Source of the DNA: Planctomicrobium sp051466335
GTDB lineage: Bacteria > Planctomycetota > Planctomycetia > Planctomycetales > Planctomycetaceae
Reading direction: 5' to 3'
DNA length: 64,000 nucleotides
Assembly (NCBI RefSeq): GCF_051466335.1
Contig: NZ_CP195793.1
Span: 2,666,001 to 2,730,000 of the forward strand
The translations under genes were made by a program, and so were the position numbers. The stretch's first letter is position 1; each line of letters starts with the position of its first letter. Positions 55,339-64,000 of this stretch are shown piece by piece. Below the pieces are notes generated by a model. The model was not told where the DNA came from and ran no database searches. It saw only the letters and a list, made by a program, of their open reading frames with translations.

Positions 55339-56080
55339 TCCCCACAACTCCCTTATGGTTCTTTGGACGAATGATCAACAAGTTTGCGTCATAAGTCACG
55401 ATGCCCAGCATGATGGCTGAGAAGACGCGATCAATGTCCACTGCGTAGAGCCGGTCCTTGGCAAAAGGATTCGCTTCGAGCGGGTCAGCAACAAGTACAG
55501 TGCGGCGCTCTGGGTCGTATCCACATAAAACAACGAAATGTCCCGCTGGAAGTCCTCTCACATCGTCTGCGAGAGTGGTTTTTCCGGGCGGAGGGTTTTC
55601 GGGGCAATACTCGCGCATTTCCCCGTAGAGAAATGTGGCACTGAGCCCGGTGAGTATCGGAATCTGCTTCTTCAGATAACGACGAATCAACTCGATGGTG
55701 AGAACCTCCATGCGGAGTTTTCCACCGAGACGGATGAAATCAATATACGCCAAAGTCGCTGCACGTAGGCGTGTCGAACTCTTCGCCTCCATTTGAGCGC
55801 GTAGGCGTTCCTCAAGATTGATGTCGCGATCTTCGCGGAACCATGTCGGATCAAAGACTTGCAGGTCATAGCTGTAGAGTTTGACGTCATAGCCGTGACG
55901 CAGTGCATGGCTTCCGAGAATGACAGCGAGCGTTCCCCCCTGCTCCAGCTGACCAACTTCAGAAACGATGCTATCGAGTGCTGCCTTATCCCCGTAATAG
56001 TTGTAGACCGCATGCAGGCAGGTTGGCCCGCATGTGGTGTCGTTCGGTTGAGGAAGCATCTCGAGACGCAGGCGATTCAT
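55313..56080 (-). CDS. C39-like (papain-fold) peptidase
   Basis: A 255-residue cysteine peptidase-like protein. LPQPNDTTCGPTCLHAVYNY has the oxyanion Gln and catalytic Cys; the His is in LPAGHFVVLCGYDP and the Asp in RTVLVADPLEANPF, the complete Q/C/H/D set of the fold. No signal peptide if read from ATG at 56080, so it may act in the cytosol. The frame extends upstream to 56269, but that part has no conserved sequence and no start site. It overlaps the RimK-type ligase by 26 bases, which argues for joint expression. It is likely a peptidase or transpeptidase acting on the ligase product (inference). Confidence 0.9.
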   Translation of the reverse strand: MNRLRLEMLPQPNDTTCGPTCLHAVYNYYGDKAALDSIVSEVGQLEQGGTLAVILGSHALRHGYDVKLYSYDLQVFDPTWFREDRDINLEERLRAQMEAKSSTRLRAATLAYIDFIRLGGKLRMEVLTIELIRRYLKKQIPILTGLSATFLYGEMREYCPENPPPGKTTLADDVRGLPAGHFVVLCGYDPERRTVLVADPLEANPFAKDRLYAVDIDRVFSAIMLGIVTYDANLLIIRPKNHKGVVGNARTDRDR

Positions 56081-56355
56081 TCCAACTATCCGCGAAGCCG
56101 ATTTGGATTTCGTGGATTCTACGGCGTCGAACAACGGACGAGATAGACAGAAAATCAGAGAATTTTGTCGGATTTCCTGAGGGAGAGAAATTCGCAGCGA
56201 GGATTTTGCTGCGATGGCCCCCTTTGTTGAGAGGGCACGACCGCTGCGAAATGTGCTGAAATATTCCACCCTCGCACCGTTGTCGCGCAGCTGGCAACGA
56301 TGTTCGGTGGAATATTAAATTGAAGAATGCAATAGAATGGCATCTCTTGCAGCCT

Positions 56356-57516
56356 CTACTTTTTCGACCTCACGAGGGCAGCGACGAAGCCGACGAGATT
56401 CCCCTCCTCCTTACGCACTCTCTGTAAAATGTCCAGACGTCCAGCGTTGACGCAGAGTTCATCGAACGAGACGTTCACTTCTTCGCCCACGTTCTTTAGA
56501 TAGCGTTCAGCGATCTCCACTGCTTCGTCCAACTTGCCGCATCGAATGAGCAGGTCAACCAAAACATAGGCGTAAATCGGCTTGTCCTGTTCATCCGGTT
56601 CAGCGTCGAGTTGATCGCGGAAGTACTTCAGGCCAGCGTCTCGATTCTTGTCGAGCAGGACATTGAAGAAGTGGATATGGGCCGGGTACATGTCATTGAA
56701 AGGTGGTTCCCCGCCATACTGTAGGGAAGGTTCCAGCCTGGAACCGTACTGGGCGAGGTGAAGTGCCATTTCCAGCTCAGGAGCGGGCGCTTCGATGGAA
56801 TGGGCAAATCGAACGGTGGAACTGAGGTGGGAGACGTCGATGTGATAGCTTCCTCCTTCAGTTAACCAGTCCCGACCTGCAATCAACTTGTCGAGCGGGA
56901 GGTTTGGCGGGAGCATTGGGATGCGCTCTTCGACATGTCTTCTGACTGATGCTGTCAGTTCTTCGTAAATTGTGCGCACCATCAGCTTGGCACATTCAAG
57001 CCGCTGAGCTGGCTCCAACTGCGGAAGCACCTGATCCAGCGCGGTGATCGTATTGCAGACCCCGTGCCCCTTCAGCAGCATTTTGATTCCCTTGAGTGGG
57101 TTGACCCCCTCGTAGAGTGCGATCTGGATCATCCGATCCATTTCCCCATATTCCTGACCAGAGTTGGGGAGTTTTTCGAGGGCTGCTGCGACCGGAGCGT
57201 GGTCGCGGATGACTTTGAAGTACATCCATGCGTTGGGAATGTCGCCGTCTTCCAGAAAGCCTGTTCCTGCCTCGCGGGCGGCAGCCAGGTAAACCTCTTC
57301 CATCGCTTTGCGGTGCGTCTCGGGGACATCCTGCAGGCTGGTCGGACGAGCGAGTGAAAGTCCAAGGTTGCTCTTGGCGTGTAACATTCGTGCATCAAAA
57401 AGGTTATGCCATTCTCGCTTCTCTTGTAGAATATCGCAGAGTTTAGTGAGAGTGGCCTGTCCGCCTTCTGCCGACATGACCTGTTCGACGATTTCAAAGG
57501 GAGTGTTGTCGCTCAT
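56356..57516 (-). CDS. Conserved helical-repeat protein of unknown function
   Basis: A 386-residue soluble protein without signal peptide. It is predicted mostly helical, with helix pairs resembling tetratricopeptide-type repeats (for example ARPTSLQDVPETHRKAMEEV, IYAYVLVDLLIRCGKLDEAV and ERYLKNVGEEVNVSFDELCV). No catalytic motif is seen. It is first in the minus-strand run that continues with the C39-like peptidase, but is 276 bases from it, so co-transcription is uncertain. Start ATG at 57516; no strong ribosome-binding site. Confidence 0.75.
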   Translation of the reverse strand: MSDNTPFEIVEQVMSAEGGQATLTKLCDILQEKREWHNLFDARMLHAKSNLGLSLARPTSLQDVPETHRKAMEEVYLAAAREAGTGFLEDGDIPNAWMYFKVIRDHAPVAAALEKLPNSGQEYGEMDRMIQIALYEGVNPLKGIKMLLKGHGVCNTITALDQVLPQLEPAQRLECAKLMVRTIYEELTASVRRHVEERIPMLPPNLPLDKLIAGRDWLTEGGSYHIDVSHLSSTVRFAHSIEAPAPELEMALHLAQYGSRLEPSLQYGGEPPFNDMYPAHIHFFNVLLDKNRDAGLKYFRDQLDAEPDEQDKPIYAYVLVDLLIRCGKLDEAVEIAERYLKNVGEEVNVSFDELCVNAGRLDILQRVRKEEGNLVGFVAALVRSKK

Positions 57517-58130
57517 TTTGCCGATATTCGTTGAGGATGGGGCGGAAATGGTGGGGTGGATTTTCGTGCGAATCGATCGAAGCGAACCCGGGATTGACCC
57601 GGATCAGCTACTGATTCGAGAGTTTGATCCATCAAATTACAAGTTGGTGAGTGATGCTAGTGTGGAATCCTCCCCGCGAAAGTGCGGCAAGATTCTCCAA
57701 TTGCCTACTATTATTACAGAAGCGGCTGGCATCGTTAGTCAATGATGTGATAAAGTGCCTGATTCTCCCGGGGAAGCCCGTTTTACGGGTTGTACCGGAA
57801 TCGGTGGATTGGTCTGAATTTCGAAGGCACTTTTCGGTGGTTCGCTGAAGGCAGTGAGTCGCTGGGAGCGGTTCAGATCGTCGCTGATTGCCTCTGACGA
57901 GTCCAAGTTGATTTGCACGAATCAGATGGTGAGGCAGCGATGGCAAATGCACTGTGAGTCTCGTGGTGCTGTCATCGTTGCAAGGGATGTCGTTGACGTT
58001 TTTCAGAAGAACCCTTGGGGGTTCATCGCGTTAAAGACTCCTGTGACACTGACATTTTGGATGGCAGCTGATTCTGCGTAGGAACAGCTTGCGGCGAGAT
58101 GTCGCCAATAACGGCAAAACAAGGTTTCTA
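57517..58130. other. Divergent intergenic region upstream of rpsA
   Basis: This 614-base region is long for a ribosomal-protein gene leader. A short hairpin (AGCCCG/CGGGTT) lies near 57775. No gene or known riboswitch recognised. Confidence 0.45.
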
Positions 58131-59957
58131 ATGGTTAATCGTAATCTGATTCGGGAATTTCTGGTTGATGACGCTGATCTCGACGCCATCATGGGCGGCG
58201 AAATCGCAGACTGGATTTCCAGCGGAGATGATTCGATGGATCGCGTTTACGAACGCACCTCGAGTCCTTTCGATTCCAATCAACTCGTCCACGGTAAAGT
58301 CCTCAGCATTGAAGGGGACGAAGTTCTGGTGGACATCGGCTACAAGAGCGAAGGAATGGTTTCGCTCAACGAGTGGGCCGAAGACGAAGAAAAACCCAAA
58401 GTCGGAGATACGATCGAAGTCCTGCTCGAGGAAATCGAAGATGATTTCGGGCTGGTACTTCTTTCCAAGCGCAAAGCCGATCGCCAGAAGGACTGGGATT
58501 GGGTTGTTGGCCGTTACGGCGAAGGGGACACCATCAAGGGGATGGTCGTTCGCAAGATCAAAGGTGGTTTGCTCGTCAACATCGGCGAGTCAGTTTCCAC
58601 CTCCGGCCAGCGCGGTGTCAACGTGTTCCTGCCAGCCAGCCAGGTTGACGTGCGTCGCCCAGCTGACATCGGCGAATTCGTCGGCAACACAATTGAGTGT
58701 ATGATCCTCAAGATCGACGACACTCGTAAGAACATCGTCGTTTCACGTCGTCGCCTGATCGAAGAACAACGCGCTGAAATGAAGCGCAAGTTGATGTCCG
58801 AGATCACCGAGAATCAGGTCCGCAAGGGTATCGTCAAGAACATCGCCGATTTCGGTGCGTTCGTCGACCTGGGCGGAATCGACGGTCTGCTCCACATTAC
58901 CGATATGAGCTGGGGCCGTATCAACCATCCATCCGAGATGGTCAAGATCGACGACGAAATCGAAGTCATGATCCTCAATGTCGATCGCGACAAAGAGAAG
59001 ATCGCCCTGGGACTCAAGCAGAAGTTTGCAAGTCCATGGGACAATGTTGCTGAGAAGTACCCAGTCAGCTCCCGCGTCAAGGGCGAAGTGGTCAACGTGA
59101 TGACCTACGGTGCCTTCGTCAAGCTCGAAGACGGGATCGAAGGTCTTGTTCACATCAGCGAAATGTCCTGGACACGCCGCCTGAATCATCCATCAGAAAT
59201 GGTGGCGATTGGCGACGAAGTCGAAGTGGTGGTGCTCGGCATCAACACCGACAAGCAGGAAATTTCACTGGGTATGAAGCAGACCCAGCCAAATCCTTGG
59301 GACAACGTCACCGACAAGTACCCAGTTGGCCAGCATGTCAAGGGAACTGTCCGCAACCTCACCAACTACGGTGCTTTCATCGAGCTCGAAGAAGGTGTCG
59401 ATGGTCTGTTGCACGTGAGCGACATGTCCTGGACCCGTAAGATCTCCCACGCGAGCGAAATGCTTAAGAAGGGTGATGAAATCGAATGCGTCGTCGTCTC
59501 TGTCGACGAAGAACGCAAGCGAATCGCTCTCGGTCTCAAGCAGCTCGACGAAGATCCATGGGAAAGCCGTATCCCAACTCAGTTCCAGCCTGGCGCAATC
59601 GTCAAGGGCAAGGTCACAAAGATCACCAATTTCGGTGTCTTTGTTGAACTGGACAAAGAGCTGGAAGGTCTGCTCCACGTTTCCGAGCTGACTGGTGGAG
59701 ACAACTCCAAGACAGCTGAAGGCATCGTCAATGTCGGCGACGAGATCGACGTCAAGATCCTTCGCGTTGACACCAGCGATCGCAAGATCGGCTTGAGCAT
59801 GAAGCTGGACGCTGAGATTCCTCAGGATGACGCAGCAGTTCCAGGTGCTCCAGCAGCAACATCTGGCGGCGAAGGAGCTTCACGTGAACTCAAGGGTGGA
59901 ACCGCTGGCGGTTCAGGCCCACTGTTCACTCTCGGCGGCGAAAGCACCGAAGGCTAA
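58131..59957 (+). CDS. rpsA: 30S ribosomal protein S1
   Basis: A 608-residue protein with six S1 (OB-fold) domains, the form usual in Gram-negative bacteria, that unfolds mRNA and helps load it on the ribosome. The domains start near VHGKVLSIEGDEVLVDIGYK, TIKGMVVRKIKGGLLVNIGE, RKGIVKNIADFGAFVDLGGI, VKGEVVNVMTYGAFVKLEDG, VKGTVRNLTNYGAFIELEEG and VKGKVTKITNFGVFVELDKE. It ends in a Gly/Ala/Pro-rich tail. Start ATG at 58131 (MVNRNLIREFLVD) with AAGG about 7 bases upstream. Confidence 0.97.
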   Translation: MVNRNLIREFLVDDADLDAIMGGEIADWISSGDDSMDRVYERTSSPFDSNQLVHGKVLSIEGDEVLVDIGYKSEGMVSLNEWAEDEEKPKVGDTIEVLLEEIEDDFGLVLLSKRKADRQKDWDWVVGRYGEGDTIKGMVVRKIKGGLLVNIGESVSTSGQRGVNVFLPASQVDVRRPADIGEFVGNTIECMILKIDDTRKNIVVSRRRLIEEQRAEMKRKLMSEITENQVRKGIVKNIADFGAFVDLGGIDGLLHITDMSWGRINHPSEMVKIDDEIEVMILNVDRDKEKIALGLKQKFASPWDNVAEKYPVSSRVKGEVVNVMTYGAFVKLEDGIEGLVHISEMSWTRRLNHPSEMVAIGDEVEVVVLGINTDKQEISLGMKQTQPNPWDNVTDKYPVGQHVKGTVRNLTNYGAFIELEEGVDGLLHVSDMSWTRKISHASEMLKKGDEIECVVVSVDEERKRIALGLKQLDEDPWESRIPTQFQPGAIVKGKVTKITNFGVFVELDKELEGLLHVSELTGGDNSKTAEGIVNVGDEIDVKILRVDTSDRKIGLSMKLDAEIPQDDAAVPGAPAATSGGEGASRELKGGTAGGSGPLFTLGGESTEG

Positions 59958-60269
59958 GCTTGAATTCAACGAGCGGAGTGAAGTGTTGAACTTCCATTCT
60001 CTCTGAAATTCGAAAAGGACCGTGACAATCAGTCACGGTCCTTTTTATTGTGATGATGTATTCGATGGATCTGGCACTTCAGTGCGAGTCAGCGTCGCGG
60101 AGGTACACTGTAGAAGGTGCGGCCGCGTGGTGATTCGACTGAGAACGCGCGACCGACGGATGACTCATTACTTTGAAGCAACGATCAATTCGACATCCCC
60201 GTTGATGCACGTTTCGAAGATGCTTGCATCACCGACACTCGTAGTCCCTTGTCGTGTAGAGCATGACTC
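59958..60269. other. Intergenic stretch after rpsA
   Basis: Holds the terminator at 60013-60047 and probably the promoter of the DCC gene; an 83-codon frame over the terminator is not considered real. Confidence 0.4.
60013..60047 (+). terminator. Terminator after rpsA
   Basis: AAAAGGACCGTGAC / GTCACGGTCCTTTT (14-base arms, loop AATCA), then TTATTG. It lies 56 bases after the stop. Confidence 0.95.
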
Positions 60270-60713
60270 ATGAAGAAGACTGAAGTTGATTCAGCAGCGT
60301 CCTCTTCGCACAATCCAGATGATTGGTTCATCGTTTATTACGATGGGAAATGCGGCTTCTGTAATCGTTCAGTCAACTTTCTTCTGAACGCCGATCGACC
60401 TGGATCAATTCGCTATGCTGCTCTGCAGGGGGAGACCGCACGACAGCAACTCGGCGCGGATGATATCCAGCGACTGAACACTCTCGTCGCGACGCACAAA
60501 GGCAAATCGTATCGGCGCTCCACTGCTGTCGTCCGCATCCTCTGGCAACTTGGACGGCACTACCGCCTCCTAGGCTGGATGCTTTGGCTGATTCCATTGC
60601 CTCTTCGTGATCTCGGATACCGAGTATTAGCGAGGTGGCGGTATTCGCTTTTTGGCACGGTCGACGCTTGTCGACTTCCGAAACCAGGCGAGCAGCAACG
60701 TTTTCTGGAATAG
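60270..60713 (+). CDS. DCC-family thiol-disulfide oxidoreductase-like protein (DUF393)
   Basis: A 147-residue protein of the DCC (DUF393) family. WFIVYYDGKCGFCNRSVNFL has the D-G-x-C-x-x-C signature with C28 and C31, a thioredoxin-like redox motif. A hydrophobic stretch (YRLLGWMLWLIPLPLRDLGY) is also typical. Cysteine pairs make a disulfide role likely, but partners are unknown. ATG at 60270; no signal peptide. Confidence 0.92.
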   Translation: MKKTEVDSAASSSHNPDDWFIVYYDGKCGFCNRSVNFLLNADRPGSIRYAALQGETARQQLGADDIQRLNTLVATHKGKSYRRSTAVVRILWQLGRHYRLLGWMLWLIPLPLRDLGYRVLARWRYSLFGTVDACRLPKPGEQQRFLE

Positions 60714-61191
60714 CCTTTGGAGAGGCATGACGAAGAGCGGACAAGTCCAAACGAAAAAAGCGTCATTGCCGATAGCGGCAATCGACAAGTCGCGAGTTTC
60801 GACGGAAGAATCTCGTTAGATGTACGCTTTCTAAGCTTTGTCTCCATCAACGGACATTTAGAACTCCATCTCCATCAAGTGTTGGATTCATGTTCTGGAC
60901 TCATCAACCCAGCCATTAAGTAAGAAGTGTCTCCATTCGATTCGACGCCAATCTTCAACTGCGGAAGAGCCTGAACTGAATGGAGAATCACGCTTTGGAA
61001 TCGTCAGGAAAGCATGCCCGTTTCCCTGTTTTCTTGTTGAATCAATGCACGGTGTGCCTCCATGTTCCGAGGGGACAGCATACGGGGGCGACTCTCCCAA
61101 CCGATGGGGTCTTGAAAACGGGCGGAGTTCGGTGATGATTTACTCAGAGTTACCAAGGTGATGTTCGCTCGCACTCATCCAGTCTGGAACC
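60714..61191. other. Intergenic region
   Basis: 478 bases between the DCC gene and pirin gene; nothing supported by sequence features. Confidence 0.4.
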
Positions 61192-62058
61192 ATGATGCAA
61201 AAGTCTGTCAAAAAAGTCGTTGAGAACAATCATCCCCATTGGGTCGGTGATGGCTTCCCTGTTAGAAGTCTATTCAACTATCTGGATGGAAACGAATACG
61301 ACCCATTTCTGATACTGGATTACGCTGGACCCTATGAATTCCGCCCTGGAACTGCGAAGCGAGGAGTCGGTGGACATCCTCATAAGGGCTTCGAAACCGT
61401 GACGATCGTCTACGATGGTGAGCTTGAACATCGGGATTCCAGCGGAAGTCAGGGAGTGATCGGCAAAGGGGATGTACAGTGGATGACGGCCGGATCCGGC
61501 CTGCTGCATGAGGAATTTCACAGCCAGCGATTCACTCGAGAGGGGGGCATTCTTGAAATGGTGCAGCTATGGGTCAACCTTCCCGCTGTAGATAAGAACG
61601 CTCCCCCAGGGTATCAGGAAATTGTTGCTTCGCAGATTCCGACAGTGGAACTCGAAGGAGGAGCAGGAACAGCGAGGGTGATCGCAGGGGCTTTGGCTTC
61701 TGCGGCGGGGCCAGCTAAGACGTTCACTCCAATGAACGTACTGGATCTTCGGTTGGTACCGGGCAAGCGTTTCACTCTTCCGGTCGCCGATGGGCACACC
61801 GCTCTCGCCATCATTCAAAAGGGAAAGGTGAAGGTCAACGAATCAACTGATACTGAAGCTGTTCAACTCGTTCAATTTGACCGTGCGGGAACGGAAATTA
61901 CACTTCAGGCGGAGTCTGACGCGATGGTTCTCGTGTTGACAGGTGAGCCGATCAACGAGCCGATTTATGGGCGAGGTCCATTCGTGATGAACACTCAAGA
62001 TGAGATTCGGCAAGCGATTGTCGACTTTCAGAGCGGAAAGATGGGATCGTTGGACTGA
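61192..62058 (+). CDS. Pirin family protein
   Basis: A 288-residue bicupin protein. The N-terminal cupin carries the metal site: GGHPHKGFETVTIVYDGELE with two His and a third in ELEHRDS, plus Glu/His from GLLHEEFHSQR. The C-terminal cupin begins near FTPMNVLDLRLVPGKRFTLP. Bacterial pirins have been linked to quercetin oxidation and to metabolic or redox regulation; the role here is unknown. ATG at 61192 (or the adjacent ATG one codon later). The 3' end overlaps the gene on the other strand by 107 bases. Confidence 0.94.
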   Translation: MMQKSVKKVVENNHPHWVGDGFPVRSLFNYLDGNEYDPFLILDYAGPYEFRPGTAKRGVGGHPHKGFETVTIVYDGELEHRDSSGSQGVIGKGDVQWMTAGSGLLHEEFHSQRFTREGGILEMVQLWVNLPAVDKNAPPGYQEIVASQIPTVELEGGAGTARVIAGALASAAGPAKTFTPMNVLDLRLVPGKRFTLPVADGHTALAIIQKGKVKVNESTDTEAVQLVQFDRAGTEITLQAESDAMVLVLTGEPINEPIYGRGPFVMNTQDEIRQAIVDFQSGKMGSLD

Positions 62059-62644
62059 CGCGGATCCCGCGTTGCTTCAATGCGGACGCAATCAGGAAGT
62101 ACAGTGAAATCTGAACAATCAGTAATCCCCAGGTGGTGATGCAGAACCACTTGGGGATTACTGTTGAATTCGGACCGATTCCAAGTTCGCGATGAACTCC
62201 GTCCCACATCCAGATGCCTGAAGGGACAGTGAGAATTGAGAAGAGAATTAGTTGCCAACGAGAGGCGCCATGTTGAAGGAGTTCTGCTGAATCGCCAATG
62301 GGGGTGTTCATCGCGGAACCAAGGTAGGCTCCATTCGCGATCAGGCAGAATCCGCAAAAGAAGCGGATCGCCGATGCGACTTGTCGACTTGCAAACTTTT
62401 TCGAGACGAGCCAGCCAAGCAGCGGGAACAAAACTCCACAAACGGGACCGCTCCAGATCTCGATCAGCGGTGCGGGATTTGGTGAGACATCGGTTCGAGA
62501 GATCGACAGTGGATGCAGCTCGACCATCTGAATTATTCCCCCTGTGAAGAGGGCTGCCAGAATGTGGCCAGCTTCATGGACGATCTGCATGCTGTACCAG
62601 CTCAACAGAATGAATCCCACCCAAAAAAAGACGGGCTTTACCAT
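61952..62644 (-). CDS. Membrane HEXXH protein, M50-like metallopeptidase candidate
   Basis: A 230-residue integral membrane protein with about five hydrophobic segments. H23-E-A-G-H27 lies within the first membrane region (SMQIVHEAGHILAALFTGGI), as in site-2 (M50) intramembrane zinc proteases. A second metal-binding motif (NxxPxxxxDG) is not obvious; D in GSAMNTPIGDSAELLQH is a candidate, so activity is uncertain. The last 36 codons or so overlap the pirin gene on the opposite strand (107 bases). Start ATG at 62644. Confidence 0.75.
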   Translation of the reverse strand: MVKPVFFWVGFILLSWYSMQIVHEAGHILAALFTGGIIQMVELHPLSISRTDVSPNPAPLIEIWSGPVCGVLFPLLGWLVSKKFASRQVASAIRFFCGFCLIANGAYLGSAMNTPIGDSAELLQHGASRWQLILFSILTVPSGIWMWDGVHRELGIGPNSTVIPKWFCITTWGLLIVQISLYFLIASALKQRGIRVSPTIPSFRSESRQSLAESHLECSSRMDLAHKSAR

Positions 62645-62995
62645 CGAAACGACTCTCTATCAGCAGAAGTGAGGTGCAAGATGACAATTGGGCGCCCGAG
62701 GATGGCATCCTAACATCCGCAACGCCCGTCGAAAGATTGTTTTGCCTGAATGTTGTCGTGATTGACCTCATTGTGGTTGATTTGATGTTAATGGGTGATT
62801 GAGAACTGCGTTGGACTTGTCGACTAAATTGAGTGTTTTGAATTCGAATTTGTGTGAATAATCAACAAGCAGGCATTTGATTGTTGACAATGTGTTGAAG
62901 GGTGACATATCGTTGAATACTGGTGATTGGCCGACTCCCTACAAAGTGGAGTGGGACTGTTAACACGATGAATCAAGCTGAGCGAGGGGGTTGAA
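62645..62995. other. Divergent intergenic region upstream of GntR regulator
   Basis: AT-rich. TTGACA at 62884-62889 and TATCGT at 62908-62913, with an 18-base spacer, could be a sigma-70-like promoter, which is a weak match. Confidence 0.35.
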
Positions 62996-63622
62996 TTGAC
63001 TCTCGATCCGGAACAACCGAATCAAACGTATTCGCAGGAAATCGCGGATCAGCTTCGTAATGACATTCTCTCCGGACGCATTTCAGAAGGGGGACGTCTG
63101 ACCGAACAGGCCCTCGCTGAACGCTTTGGCGTGGGACGAAGTCCGGTTCGCGAAGCGGTTCTGAGATTGTCGATTCAGGGACTGCTTGTGTCGCGTCCCA
63201 ATCGTGGAGCGGTGATCTCCCCTGCCGCTCCTTTAGAAATCCGAAAACTGGTCGTCCCAATTCGCCGTAGCGTTGAGTCGTTTGCGTTAGAGATGATTTT
63301 CGACAGCCTCGTCGAAGAAGACTTTCGGAAGTGGGAAAGCATCCTCGAGCAAATGAAGCAGGCCTCCGAGACAGGAGACCTGTACTCGCTGGCGGAATTA
63401 GATATCGCATTCCATCGAACGCTTGTCGAACGGGCCCGGCAGCCTGATTTGCTGGTCATCTGGGATTCCCTTGCAGGTCGTATCCGTTCTCATTTTCGGA
63501 GAATGCAACGTGGTTCGGACGGTTCCCACGAAATCTATCAGGAACATGAAGCCCTACTGGCATGTTTCCGGAATGGGTCTCTCAAGGAGGCGGTCCGGAT
63601 GCTCAGAGCGAAAATTGATTAG
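62996..63622 (+). CDS. GntR-family transcriptional regulator (FadR subfamily)
   Basis: A 208-residue regulator. The N-terminal winged helix has QTYSQEIADQLRNDILSGRI, GGRLTEQALAERFGVGRSPV and REAVLRLSIQGLLVSRPNRG. The C-terminal helical ligand-binding (FCD) domain includes AELDIAFHRTLVERARQPDL, where the Asp and His residues usually bind metal. The ligand is unknown. The start is a TTG at 62996 with GAGGGGG 7 bases upstream; a nearby ATG at 62968 is in another frame. Confidence 0.9.
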   Translation: MTLDPEQPNQTYSQEIADQLRNDILSGRISEGGRLTEQALAERFGVGRSPVREAVLRLSIQGLLVSRPNRGAVISPAAPLEIRKLVVPIRRSVESFALEMIFDSLVEEDFRKWESILEQMKQASETGDLYSLAELDIAFHRTLVERARQPDLLVIWDSLAGRIRSHFRRMQRGSDGSHEIYQEHEALLACFRNGSLKEAVRMLRAKID

Positions 63623-63835
63623 TTGACTTCACTTCAACTTCGTAGGCGTTGACGGCGATTCTTTCTTCGGCTGACCAAGTCTGGAATGAACCTTCGTGTT
63701 CAATTGCGCTCCCGGTGCGCGCAGAAAGAACCGCACGGTCGCCTGAGGACCGAGCGGGTTGAAGCGATGTTGGTTTGTTCGAAGTTTTAATAGTCCTGTT
63801 TTGGAATATTCGCACTGCTTTACGGGGAGAATCCG

Positions 63836-64000
63836 ATGGGCTTGACACGTACTTCAAGATATCGAGGATTTACGTTAATTGAATTGCTTGTTGTTATTGC
63901 AATCATCGCAGTTCTGATCGCGCTCCTGCTGCCTGCAGTGCAACAGGCGCGTGAGGCTGCCCGCAGATCGCAATGCCGAAACAACATGAAGCAAATCGGG
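63836..64000 (+). CDS. DUF1559 prepilin-like protein (partial)
   Basis: The first 55 codons of a third DUF1559 gene are present, cut by the right edge. MGLTRTSRYRGFTLIELLVV has the prepilin cleavage site after G11, then IAIIAVLIALLLPAVQQARE and AARRSQCRNNMKQIG. It is nearly identical in this segment to the two other copies (12457 and 15123). The ATG at 63836 has GGGGAGA 5 bases upstream. It is 214 bases after the GntR gene. Confidence 0.95.
   Translation, partial: MGLTRTSRYRGFTLIELLVVIAIIAVLIALLLPAVQQAREAARRSQCRNNMKQIG

Noticed and set aside
60022..60273. 83-codon frame after rpsA
   Set aside because: It starts inside the rpsA terminator and has no start site.

Overview
The window is ordinary chromosomal DNA from a planctomycete, most likely order Planctomycetales. 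Three prepilin-like proteins of the DUF1559 type share an almost identical N-terminus (GFTLIELLVVIAIIAVLIAL) and, where complete, end in DGL-x-x-GEF. There is also a planctomycete-type cytochrome c / WD40 / PPC-like fusion, a ThuA-like protein, a Ser/Thr kinase with a C-terminal membrane anchor, proline- and glutamine-rich exported proteins, and a double groEL locus. Base composition is near-balanced. No tRNA, rRNA, CRISPR array, prophage or replication origin was recognised.

Layout. 1-7 kb: hemL (cut by the left edge), a scramblase-like protein, an exported protein, a zinc-ribbon/vWA gene pair, an ABC ATPase without a permease, and an SDR epimerase. 7.5-12 kb: a TPR lipoprotein with a long Q/N/P-rich tail, and an orphan histidine kinase. 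12.4-16.2 kb: two DUF1559-lipoprotein pairs arranged as mirror images. 16.6-17.5 kb: an intact IS5-family insertion sequence. 17.6-26.2 kb: a UbiD-family decarboxylase divergent from a chaperone block (groEL1-groES-groEL2-dnaJ-grpE-fmdB-like) that ends at a strong terminator. 26.4-31.1 kb: a GT2 glycosyltransferase, a frameshifted second glycosyltransferase, an esterase and two low-complexity exported proteins. 31.4-36.6 kb: a WYL regulator, a ThuA-like protein and the cytochrome/WD40 fusion. 36.9-47.6 kb: ftsH, a TrmH-family methyltransferase, an SDR, an SGNH hydrolase, a Ser/Thr kinase, panD, an exported Ntn hydrolase and an exported acetolactate decarboxylase.

47.7-57.5 kb is a run of nine genes all on the minus strand. 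In transcription order they are: a helical-repeat protein, a C39-like peptidase, a RimK-type ATP-grasp ligase, crcB, a GCS2-type carboxylate-amine ligase, an N-formylglutamate amidohydrolase-like protein, mreB, mreC and a radical SAM protein. The peptidase, two amide-bond ligases and amidohydrolase form the most interesting unit of the window. They look like a pathway that makes and trims a small non-ribosomal, glutamate-type peptide or protein tag. It belongs to a predicted amidoligase network known from comparative genomics but, to my knowledge, has no defined product. The peptidase and ligase overlap by 26 bases.

58-64 kb: rpsA with six S1 domains, a DCC-family thiol protein, a pirin, a membrane HEAGH protein whose gene overlaps pirin tail to tail, a GntR regulator, and the start of a third DUF1559 gene cut by the right edge.

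Most other genes stand alone or in pairs, often each with its own terminator hairpin, as is usual in this phylum. Function calls rest on motif recognition by eye; no database search was run.
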